Of a DNA stretch of 7,489 bases, positions 1-5,576 are shown one piece after another. The notes beneath the pieces were generated by a model, which saw only the letters and a list, made by a program, of their open reading frames with translations, did no database searches and was not told where the DNA came from. Numbering within the stretch: the first letter of the stretch is position 1; each line of letters starts with the position of its first letter. Position numbers and translations under genes: made by a program. This DNA comes from Candidatus Aminicenantota bacterium. GTDB taxonomy: Bacteria > Acidobacteriota > Aminicenantia > UBA2199. Where the stretch lies: positions 1-7,489 of the forward strand of contig JAGLQA010000528.1 of the NCBI GenBank assembly GCA_023137075.1, given 5' to 3'.

Positions 1-297
1 CCGGGGCAGCCCCGCCCCGGTTTTCTTCTTTAAATAACTGAGAAAGACTTTCCAGTTCAATGAAAAAACATGAAAGATCGATAATACTAAGAAGGTATAG
101 GTAAAATTGGTGTGCAGCGCCTGCCACATATCTTTGCTCAAGCCAATAAACTGCCAATTAATCCATTTTGTCACCCGCCCCGGGGGAGCGATATACAATA
201 CCAGCCCACTTGCAGCGATTATAACGAATGAAATAAATAATCCGAAACTGATAAAACTCTTCCAGTTGAATTTTTTATTTCCCTTTTGATCGGTCAT
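1..297 (-). CDS. DUF4405-type cytochrome b-like membrane protein (partial, C-terminus beyond left edge)
   Basis: Reading the minus strand from the ATG at 297-295 gives 99 codons with no stop before the window edge, so the 3' end is missing. The start is supported by an AGGAGG (305-310) seven bases upstream. The product opens with a short basic tail, then a hydrophobic segment at about residues 14-36. Next comes the characteristic 'YIAPPGRV' turn, a tryptophan-rich loop (W45, W48, W58), 'WQALHTNF' with H62, a second hydrophobic segment with H76, and 'LNWKVFLSYLKKK'. This pattern matches my memory of DUF4405 proteins, small integral-membrane proteins resembling the heme-binding helices of b-type cytochromes. 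H62 and H76 are candidate axial ligands, which is inference. No partner gene is visible because the rest lies to the left. It is divergent from the RCK regulator gene. Confidence 0.8.
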   Translation of the reverse strand, partial: MTDQKGNKKFNWKSFISFGLFISFVIIAASGLVLYIAPPGRVTKWINWQFIGLSKDMWQALHTNFTYTFLVLSIFHVFSLNWKVFLSYLKKKTGAGLPR

Positions 298-334
298 TTT
301 TTTGCCTCCTGTTGAATTTTACCGTGAGACTTTC

Positions 335-343
335 ATTATACCA
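335..343 (-). promoter_or_regulatory. Extended -10 promoter for the DUF4405 gene
   Basis: On the minus strand the sequence is TGG-TATAAT: a perfect sigma-70 -10 hexamer (335-340) preceded by a TGn extension (341-343). No good -35 lies at the normal distance, which is acceptable for an extended -10. Initiation near position 328 would leave a leader of about 30 nt carrying the AGGAGG. Confidence 0.5.
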
Positions 344-367
344 ATTTTTTCACAAGAAGCATAGAAA

Positions 368-396
368 TTGCGGCGCTTCTTCTTTTGTGCTATACT
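368..396 (+). promoter_or_regulatory. Sigma-70-like promoter for the RCK regulator/antiporter unit
   Basis: TTGCGG (368-373) is followed after 17 bp by TATACT (391-396), which is itself preceded by TG at 388-389 (extended -10). The expected start near 403 gives a leader of about 19 nt before the ATG at 422. It lies back to back with the minus-strand promoter at 335-343. Confidence 0.5.
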
Positions 397-421
397 CTCT
401 CATACCAATTGGGAGCCTACC

Positions 422-1843
422 ATGAACGAAGAACAACAAAAAGTACTGGTTTTCGGCATCGGTGGTTTGGGAAAAGTGCTGATTAAGACCATATCAACCG
501 ATTGGCACGTCATCGTGGTCGATATGGATGAGGACCGCATCAAACAATGCAAGAAGGAACTTCCCGAGGAGGAATACCACCACGGAGCAGCCGGCAGCAT
601 GGTCACCTGGAAAAAACTGAATCTCGAAAACCTGAGATATATGGTGTCTACCATCAAAGATACGGCCGTAAATGTGGAAGCATGCCGCATCGCCCGCAGC
701 AAATTCGGGCTCGATATCCCGATTATCATTCTGCATTACGGGGAAGCCGACGAAAAATTTTATGAATCCTTTCATGTTACCCTGATAAACGCCTTAGAAC
801 CGGGCATCCGGATGATTTTAAAATCCCTTGAAAAAAGTTCGGTTAAGACTGCTTACTTAGGATTGGGCAAAGGTGAATTAATCGAGGTGGAAATCAAAAC
901 CAGGTCCCACTTAGTGGGGCGAAAATTGAAGCACCTGCGACCATCGCAGTGGCATATTTCAGCGATCTACCGGGACAATAAATTGATCATGCCCGAAGGA
1001 AGTTCATCCCTGAAAATTGGAGACCGGGTGGTATTAGTGGGTAACCCGGGTGTGCTGGAGAATGTCACCACCACCTTGCTGAAAGGAATACCCCAATTCC
1101 CCCTGCAGTACGGCAGCGATATCGTGTTTCCCCTGCACCAGGATTTTAACGCCAACCTGGATGAGGCCATCTTATGGCTGGATAAATTCAAAGCCCAACG
1201 CATCCAATTTATACCTTTCAAAAAAAAGCTGTCCCATCGTATTTCGGAAAAAATCAAGACCGATGTGGAACGGTTCCGCACCGGCAGGGCCATCGAACTT
1301 TTTAAAGAATTGTTTATGCTTTCTTTAGATATGGGCGTTCTAATTATTCCGGCGGAGAGGGGCTGGTTCAAAAATTACCGGGTGCGCCATACCTTCAGGA
1401 AATCGCAAAAGCCCTTTCTCCTGTCCCGGCTTACCTTCCCCTATGAGGACATCGTCGTTTTACTCAATGGCCCGGCCCCAATTCGTTCGTTGGAAACGGG
1501 TATCGAAATTTCCCAGCTGCTGAACATCTCCTACCGGGTCCTCTATGTGACGCTGCCAAAAGAGATGAGAGGCCGGGAGGAAGATAAAGAACTCCGGTTG
1601 TGCCAGGAAATCATTTCCGATTTTGAGGGGATTTATAAAAAACCGATCGACTACAAAGTCCTGGTAGGGAATCCTGTCAGGCAGGTGCTGACATATCTGA
1701 AACCGCTTGAGAATCACTTGTTCATCGTCGCCTCGGACCCGAACGCCTCGATCTCATTTTTCAAATCCAATGTCCCATACCTGGTGGCACGGAATACCCG
1801 TCTTTCCACTTTAGTTATCCCGGAGGCGCCGGCCGATGACTAA
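422..1843 (+). CDS. RCK (TrkA-N/TrkA-C) regulatory protein with C-terminal universal-stress-like domains
   Basis: This is a 473-residue cytosolic protein. Residues 8-130 form a TrkA-N/RCK Rossmann fold, with GIGGLG at 12-17 and an acidic residue (D34) at the end of the second strand, typical of NAD(H) binding. Residues about 144-222 look like a TrkA-C (RCK_C) ligand-binding domain, ending 'LKIGDRVVLVGNP'. The last 240 residues contain two segments that each begin 'DIV' and resemble UspA-type folds; this part is less certain. I chose the ATG at 422 because GGGAG lies just upstream, the Rossmann strand starts right after it, and the longer upstream reading would start inside the -35. The gene overlaps the following antiporter gene by 8 nt, so the protein probably gates that transporter in response to nucleotide or another small ligand. 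In KefB/KefC the same RCK module is fused to the transporter. Confidence 0.85.
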   Translation: MNEEQQKVLVFGIGGLGKVLIKTISTDWHVIVVDMDEDRIKQCKKELPEEEYHHGAAGSMVTWKKLNLENLRYMVSTIKDTAVNVEACRIARSKFGLDIPIIILHYGEADEKFYESFHVTLINALEPGIRMILKSLEKSSVKTAYLGLGKGELIEVEIKTRSHLVGRKLKHLRPSQWHISAIYRDNKLIMPEGSSSLKIGDRVVLVGNPGVLENVTTTLLKGIPQFPLQYGSDIVFPLHQDFNANLDEAILWLDKFKAQRIQFIPFKKKLSHRISEKIKTDVERFRTGRAIELFKELFMLSLDMGVLIIPAERGWFKNYRVRHTFRKSQKPFLLSRLTFPYEDIVVLLNGPAPIRSLETGIEISQLLNISYRVLYVTLPKEMRGREEDKELRLCQEIISDFEGIYKKPIDYKVLVGNPVRQVLTYLKPLENHLFIVASDPNASISFFKSNVPYLVARNTRLSTLVIPEAPADD

Positions 1844-3023
1844 ACTGGAAGCCTTGTTGATGCTTTCTATCTGCGCCGGGGCTTTCTTAATGCCCTTCCT
1901 GAGCCGCCGGCTCCACTTTCCTTCCGCGGTGGGTGAAATCCTCTTTGGCTTATTTGCCGGCCTCTTTTTTAAAGAGGTATTCCATAAAACCTCAATCATC
2001 AAATTCTTAGGGGAACTCGGTTTTATCCTGTTGATGTACTTAGCAGGCCTGGAGATCGATTTTGAAAAGATCAAAGTAACGCCGAAAAAAGAACTGTTAC
2101 TCTACATCTCCCTGGTTGCGTTAGTGGTTGTATTTTCTTTTGCCATCATGGCCTTTTACCAACAGCCGCCGATTTTTGCCCTGATTTACCTGACCACTGC
2201 CGTGGGACTGCTGTTCCCGGTGTTAAAGGAATCGGGTATCATTGAGAGCGATACGGGGCAGAGGTTGTTGATTATCGGCGGTATCGGAGAGGTGGTCAGT
2301 TTGGTGTCGTTGACGGTGTTTATCTTGTATTACCGCTTCGGCTTTTCCATGGCATCGCTGCTGCACCTTGGCCAACTGGCCGCTTTTGCCCTGATTGCCT
2401 ACATTATATACCGCCTGTTCCGCCTGTTAGTGTGGTGGTTCCCCGGGCTGATATGCCCGTTTATTAAAACCGACGACCCTTTGGAAAGCGGCATCCGGGC
2501 CAATTTCGTCAATATGTTTGTTTTTGTCGCCCTGGCAGCTCTTTTAAACATGGAATTAATCGTCGGGGCCTTTCTCGGGGGCATGGCCTTCGCCCTGATT
2601 TTCAAGGAGCGGGAAAAAATCCAGGAAAAGGTCGGCGGAATCGCGTATGGTTTTTTAATCCCGGTTTTTTTTATCGAAGTGGGACTTCGTTTTGATATAA
2701 AGGATTTTCTCGACTTCCAGGTACTGCTGCTGGCCTTAGTGATTACGATTGTCATATTTTTCGTGCGGCTAATGGCTTCCTTAGTGCTATTCCTGTCGCG
2801 GGTGTGCCTGTTAGACATCCTATTAGTACCGATTTCCACCTCCTTCTCCCTGACCCTGTTAGTGGCCATTGCCGCTTTTGGCCTGGAGGAGGGTATCATT
2901 AGCGAAACCCAGGCAGCGTCGATCTTGCTGGCTGCCATCCTGGCAGCCCTTATCTACCCTACGTTGATGAAACGAATCATAAAAGTCCGTTCCTCCGTTG
3001 ATTTTAACCGCCGGAAGTTTTGA
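1836..3023 (+). CDS. CPA2-family cation:proton antiporter (Na+/H+ exchanger fold)
   Basis: This is a 395-residue polytopic inner-membrane protein with about 11-13 hydrophobic segments, the usual size of the PF00999 membrane domain without a fused RCK tail. Family signatures include 'FPSAVGEILFGLFAG' (residues 28-42), 'LGELGFILLMYLAGLEID' (58-75), 'TTAVGLLFPVLKESG' (120-134) and 'VGAFLGGMAFALI'. At the ion-binding helix the usual ND or DD pair reads G151-E152 ('GGIGEVVSLV'), so only one carboxylate, a glutamate, is kept. The start ATG lies inside the last codons of the RCK gene (8-nt overlap), with GGAGG at 1822-1826. Exchange of K+ or Na+ for H+ under control of the RCK partner is the likely role; ion specificity cannot be read from sequence. 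The 3' end overlaps nth on the other strand by 20 nt. Confidence 0.88.
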   Translation: MTKLEALLMLSICAGAFLMPFLSRRLHFPSAVGEILFGLFAGLFFKEVFHKTSIIKFLGELGFILLMYLAGLEIDFEKIKVTPKKELLLYISLVALVVVFSFAIMAFYQQPPIFALIYLTTAVGLLFPVLKESGIIESDTGQRLLIIGGIGEVVSLVSLTVFILYYRFGFSMASLLHLGQLAAFALIAYIIYRLFRLLVWWFPGLICPFIKTDDPLESGIRANFVNMFVFVALAALLNMELIVGAFLGGMAFALIFKEREKIQEKVGGIAYGFLIPVFFIEVGLRFDIKDFLDFQVLLLALVITIVIFFVRLMASLVLFLSRVCLLDILLVPISTSFSLTLLVAIAAFGLEEGIISETQAASILLAAILAALIYPTLMKRIIKVRSSVDFNRRKF

Positions 3024-3645
3024 AAAAGGGGCAGTTTCCGGAAATGCTGCACCGGGAACAGAGGGGATTTCGCGGGCTGCATATGGTCTGGCCGAACCCC
3101 ACCAGGGTCCGGTTGATTTTGTTCCAATGAGTTTTCGGGAAAAGTGCTTTTAACTCTTCCTCCACCTCCCCCGGTGTGCTTCCCGAGGCCCAGCCCAATC
3201 GTTTCGATATCCTGTACACGTGCGTGTCCACCGCGACAGCGGGAACATTGAAGGCCAGGGCCAACACTAAGTTGGCCGTCTTGCGGCCCACACCGGGCAG
3301 CGCCGTCAATCCCTCGAAATTACCGGGTATCTCCCCGGACAGAGAAACTACTTCGGCAATCTTCTTTATATGAGCGGCCTTTTGTTTGTAAAATCCGACC
3401 GGGAAGATGAGTTCGGCGATTCTCTCTTCTGTTAAAGCGGTCACTTCCACTGCCGTTTGAGCAGCCGAAAAAAGGTTTTCGGATGCAATTTTAGTAACCG
3501 GGTCCTTGGTGCGGGCGCTCAACAATACGGAGATCAAAATCCGGAAGGGAGTGCGCCGGATGCTGCTTTCAAAGGCCAATACCGGCGGCCGCAGGGGCTG
3601 AATCAGCCGGTTTATCTCATCCAATATATTTAATATATCTTTCAA
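3004..3645 (-). CDS. nth: Endonuclease III (DNA glycosylase/AP lyase)
   Basis: This 213-residue protein is nearly the same length as E. coli Nth (211). It removes oxidised pyrimidines in base excision repair and cleaves the resulting abasic site. Visible signatures are the helix-hairpin-helix 'LPGVGRKTA' with catalytic K122, 'AVDTHVYRI' with catalytic D140, and the C-terminal [4Fe-4S] ligands C189-X6-C196-X2-C199-X5-C205. The E. coli 'LLSAQ' DNA-probing motif reads 'LLSAR' here (residues 41-45), a variant I associate with other bacterial and archaeal Nth branches. The start is TTG at 3645, three nt after the stop of the OsmC-family gene; no strong Shine-Dalgarno is present, so translation is probably coupled to that gene. 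No in-frame ATG is available nearby. The 3' end runs 20 nt into the antiporter gene on the opposite strand. Confidence 0.93.
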   Translation of the reverse strand: MKDILNILDEINRLIQPLRPPVLAFESSIRRTPFRILISVLLSARTKDPVTKIASENLFSAAQTAVEVTALTEERIAELIFPVGFYKQKAAHIKKIAEVVSLSGEIPGNFEGLTALPGVGRKTANLVLALAFNVPAVAVDTHVYRISKRLGWASGSTPGEVEEELKALFPKTHWNKINRTLVGFGQTICSPRNPLCSRCSISGNCPFFKTSGG

Positions 3646-3648
3646 TAC

Positions 3649-4068
3649 TTAGACTCGTTGCTCGTTAATATATATTTCCTTTGACATAATGACCGAGGGT
3701 TTCAGGGTGGCCGAAACACCGCAGTAATTTTCCATGGAAAGCTCGATGGCGCGATTGAGCTTATCGAGGGGTAAATCTTTTCCCTTGAATTTATATTGAA
3801 TCACAATGCCGGTAAATCGTTTCGGGTGTTCCCCGGATAATGTCGCTGCTGTTCCCACTTCAAAGTAGTCAATCTTCACGCGCATTTTTGTTAAGATAGA
3901 GATGACATCCATGGCCGTGCAGCCGGCCAGGGAAACCAATGTCAGTCCTTTGGGCATTGGCCCTAAATTACGTCCACCCACTCCTTCGCCGGCATCGATG
4001 GTGAAGTTAAAACCATCTAGGTGAGCGTCGAATGCCATGCCGTCTTTCCAGACAACTTTTGATTCCAT
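3649..4068 (-). CDS. OsmC/Ohr-family thiol peroxidase-like protein
   Basis: This 139-residue cytosolic protein has the OsmC fold signatures. 'LVSLAGCTAMDVISIL' carries the first cysteine, C50, and 'ENYCGVSATL' carries the second, C116. These two conserved cysteines reduce organic hydroperoxides in characterised OsmC/Ohr members. The sequence is closer to the general OsmC (YhfA-like) branch than to Ohr, so the exact substrate is unknown. The ATG at 4068-4066 is preceded by AGGAGG (4073-4078) at a tight 4-nt spacing. The gene is first of a two-gene unit with nth; pairing a peroxide-detoxifying protein with a repair enzyme for oxidised bases makes physiological sense, but that link is inference. 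Confidence 0.88.
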   Translation of the reverse strand: MESKVVWKDGMAFDAHLDGFNFTIDAGEGVGGRNLGPMPKGLTLVSLAGCTAMDVISILTKMRVKIDYFEVGTAATLSGEHPKRFTGIVIQYKFKGKDLPLDKLNRAIELSMENYCGVSATLKPSVIMSKEIYINEQRV

Positions 4069-4149
4069 TTTGCCTCCTGGGAAAAAACCATTTTACCATG
4101 AATACCCGGATATTGCCAAAAAAATTTAAATTAAAGGGAGATGCGGTTA

Positions 4150-4155
4150 ATTATA
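4150..4155 (-). promoter_or_regulatory. Candidate -10 element for the osmC/nth unit
   Basis: A perfect TATAAT reads on the minus strand about 80 nt upstream of the osmC start. The nearest TTG-type -35 (TTGCAA, 4170-4175) is only 14 bp away, so the promoter would be weak or activator-dependent. The dyad at 4182-4198 lies just upstream of where a -35 should be. Confidence 0.35.
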
Positions 4156-4181
4156 CACTTCCAATTGTGTTGCAAAAACAG

Positions 4182-4198
4182 CGAAACATAACGTTTCG
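4182..4198. promoter_or_regulatory. 17-bp inverted repeat, candidate operator or activator site
   Basis: CGAAAC-ATAAC-GTTTCG has two perfect 6-bp arms around a 5-bp spacer. It sits upstream of the candidate osmC -10 and about 160 bp upstream of the predicted sigma-54 start for the cytochrome genes, so it could serve either direction. The binding protein is unknown. Confidence 0.35.
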
Positions 4199-4241
4199 AT
4201 TACAGCGTATTGTTGCATTTAGCAGCCCATGTTAATCAGGC

Positions 4242-4252
4242 TAAGCAGCTTA
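4242..4252. promoter_or_regulatory. 11-bp perfect dyad upstream of the sigma-54 promoter
   Basis: TAAGC-A-GCTTA is a perfect palindrome around one central base, centred about 106 bp upstream of the predicted transcription start near 4353. That distance is usual for an enhancer-binding protein site of a sigma-54 promoter. The imperfect dyad at 4263-4281 (GGGAA...TTCCC, 7 of 9 pairs) lies beside it. Confidence 0.3.
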
Positions 4253-4325
4253 TTTCATCAATGGGAATTTCTTAATTTCCCCTCTACAAAAGAATTTACA
4301 GCACCTTAGCCAATATATTCCCAGG

Positions 4326-4342
4326 TTGGCATTTTTCTTGCT
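4326..4342 (+). promoter_or_regulatory. Sigma-54 (RpoN) -24/-12 promoter for the cytochrome operon
   Basis: TTGGCATTTTTCTTGCT matches the -24/-12 consensus (YTGGCACGNNNNTTGCW) at all the key positions: TTGGCA, exactly ten bases between GG (4328-4329) and GC (4340-4341), and TTGCT. Transcription would start near 4353, about 60 nt before the small ORF. An overlapping sigma-70 reading (TTGGCA, 18 bp, TATATA at 4350-4355) is possible but less good. Confidence 0.6.
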
Positions 4343-4414
4343 GTAAAAATATATAAAATAATAACAGCTAATCCAGAAGACCTTTTTTTAATACATCAGG
4401 TTAAGAGGAAATCA

Positions 4415-4612
4415 TTGAAAGTTTCAAAATTAACCTTAATTATTTTTATTCTTATGTTAATGCTCTATACTTTGCGCTCTACTCAAACAATGAGTAGAGA
4501 TCGAGGAATTTATGATTGCGGATACCACCGTTACAATGTTTTTGACCTGAACTCCATAGATATAGGTAATTCTAGTGCGCTTACTAATAAAATAACAGGA
4601 GGTCATTTATGA
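4415..4612 (+). CDS. Small membrane-anchored or secreted protein of unknown function
   Basis: This is a 65-codon ORF with a TTG start preceded by AAGAGGAA (4403-4410). I do not recognise it. The N-terminus is a short positively charged tail (MKVSK) and a hydrophobic stretch at about residues 6-18, which fits a signal peptide or a single membrane anchor. The rest is polar, with one cysteine in 'YDCGYHRY' and no CxxCH or lipobox. It follows the sigma-54 promoter, and its stop overlaps the cytochrome start as ATGA (4609-4612), an arrangement typical of translational coupling. That argues for a real gene, perhaps an accessory or a leader peptide tuning cytochrome translation. It could also be a chance reading in a long 5' leader, because no homology can be claimed. 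Confidence 0.45.
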   Translation: MKVSKLTLIIFILMLMLYTLRSTQTMSRDRGIYDCGYHRYNVFDLNSIDIGNSSALTNKITGGHL

Positions 4613-5559
4613 GAATTTTTTTTAATTCCTCAGTCGGAAGAAGACTTATTTTAATTTTCTTCTTGTTTTTTATCTTTTTTCCTCTCGCATCTTTTTCGGC
4701 TCAAGTTTCAGAAAAAGTCGAAAAAGTCGGCGATCAAACCTGTGCTGAATGCCATGATAAAGTAGTGGAAAAATTCATGCAAAATATTCACGCAAAAAAC
4801 GATGCGATTAAGGGATTTGTCTGCAAATCCTGTCATGGCCCGTGCAAAAAGCACGTGGAGGACACCGATGCTAAGTCGATTTATCATCCGAGGAAAGATT
4901 TTTTAAGAACAGGAGAAAATCCCTGCATCAAATGTCACGAGGGCAATATGTTCAATTCGGCTGACAGTTCTTCCCATGCCGAAGCTGCCAATGGCTGTTG
5001 TGATTGCCACGAGGTACACTCCAGCAAAAATGCCTTACTTAAAAGGGATGCCAAAAAACTGTGCTTGGAGTGCCACCAGGATGTATATGCCAAATTCCGA
5101 TTGATGTCACATCATCCTTTAGTCGAAGGACTAATGACGTGCCAAAGTTGTCACCAGGTTCATGGAGGAAATGCCGAACACGTGGTTAGCGGCAGGAAAA
5201 ATGAATTGTGCCTGTCTTGCCATACCTCAAAAGAAGGCCCGTTTATCTACGAACATCAACCGGTAAACGAAGATTGCGGTATTTGTCATGATCCCCATGG
5301 TACGATCGCGAACAATCTCTTGGTGCAGAACGAACCTGCTTTATGTATGGGCTGCCATCCAATGCATTTCCATACCGGTCTTACAGCCTATAATGGCGAA
5401 TTCACCACTCCTTTAGATCCCACAAGAGGAGGTGTCTCCACAAGAGACGGTATGAAAGCTGCTCTTCTAACTAAATGTACCCAGTGCCATACAAAGATAC
5501 ATGGTTCTGATCTGGGTTCTCAGAGTATTAGTAGTCAGGGCAAGTCGTTAATACGATAA
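4609..5559 (+). CDS. Periplasmic decaheme c-type cytochrome, MtrA/DmsE family
   Basis: This is a 316-residue precursor. Residues 1-31 form a signal peptide (long hydrophobic core ending 'SFSA'), so it acts in the periplasm. Ten CxxCH heme-attachment motifs begin at residues 45, 72, 106, 130, 152, 178, 201, 223, 246 and 290. That count and length match the MtrA/PioA/DmsE family (MtrA is about 333 residues with ten hemes), which relays electrons from periplasmic carriers into an outer-membrane barrel. Family-like details include 'CHGP' after heme 2, 'DPHG' after heme 8 and 'KIHGSD' near the C-terminus. Where I expect a glycine after 'CHGP', this protein has an extra cysteine, C79. The start has a strong AGGAGGT (4597-4603) and an ATGA overlap with the upstream small ORF. 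The barrel gene follows after 17 nt. Symbol withheld because MtrA, DmsE and PioA orthology cannot be separated here. Confidence 0.93.
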   Translation: MRIFFNSSVGRRLILIFFLFFIFFPLASFSAQVSEKVEKVGDQTCAECHDKVVEKFMQNIHAKNDAIKGFVCKSCHGPCKKHVEDTDAKSIYHPRKDFLRTGENPCIKCHEGNMFNSADSSSHAEAANGCCDCHEVHSSKNALLKRDAKKLCLECHQDVYAKFRLMSHHPLVEGLMTCQSCHQVHGGNAEHVVSGRKNELCLSCHTSKEGPFIYEHQPVNEDCGICHDPHGTIANNLLVQNEPALCMGCHPMHFHTGLTAYNGEFTTPLDPTRGGVSTRDGMKAALLTKCTQCHTKIHGSDLGSQSISSQGKSLIR

Positions 5560-5576
5560 CAAAAAGGAGAATTTAG

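Larger units (their letters stand above)
4069..4414. other. A+T-rich intergenic control region between osmC-type gene and cytochrome operon
   Basis: No convincing gene lies in these 346 bases. A 67-codon plus-strand reading across 4032-4235 is mostly antisense to the OsmC gene start and has no family features. The region holds divergent control signals: a minus-strand TATAAT at 4150-4155 for osmC/nth, a plus-strand sigma-54 promoter match at 4326-4342, and three dyads at 4182-4198, 4242-4252 and 4263-4281. Two copies of TGTTGCA (4168-4174 and 4211-4217) lie 43 bp apart, flanking the first dyad. Confidence 0.6.

Noticed and set aside
1..31. GC-rich hairpin (CCGGGGC, 6-nt loop, GCCCCGG) followed by a T-rich run, resembling a plus-strand intrinsic terminator
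   Set aside because: It lies inside the open minus-strand reading of the DUF4405 gene, where the T-rich run encodes lysines, and no plus-strand gene can be seen to its left. It may be real but cannot be supported from this window.
107..289. 60-codon plus-strand reading
   Set aside because: It is fully antisense to the DUF4405 gene, which has a good ribosome binding site and family features.
2399..2938. 179-codon minus-strand reading
   Set aside because: It is a shadow of the antiporter gene: low-complexity Lys/Arg/Ser-rich translation with no family features.
4032..4235. 67-codon plus-strand reading across the osmC start
   Set aside because: It begins antisense to osmC, has no domain and crosses the osmC control region.
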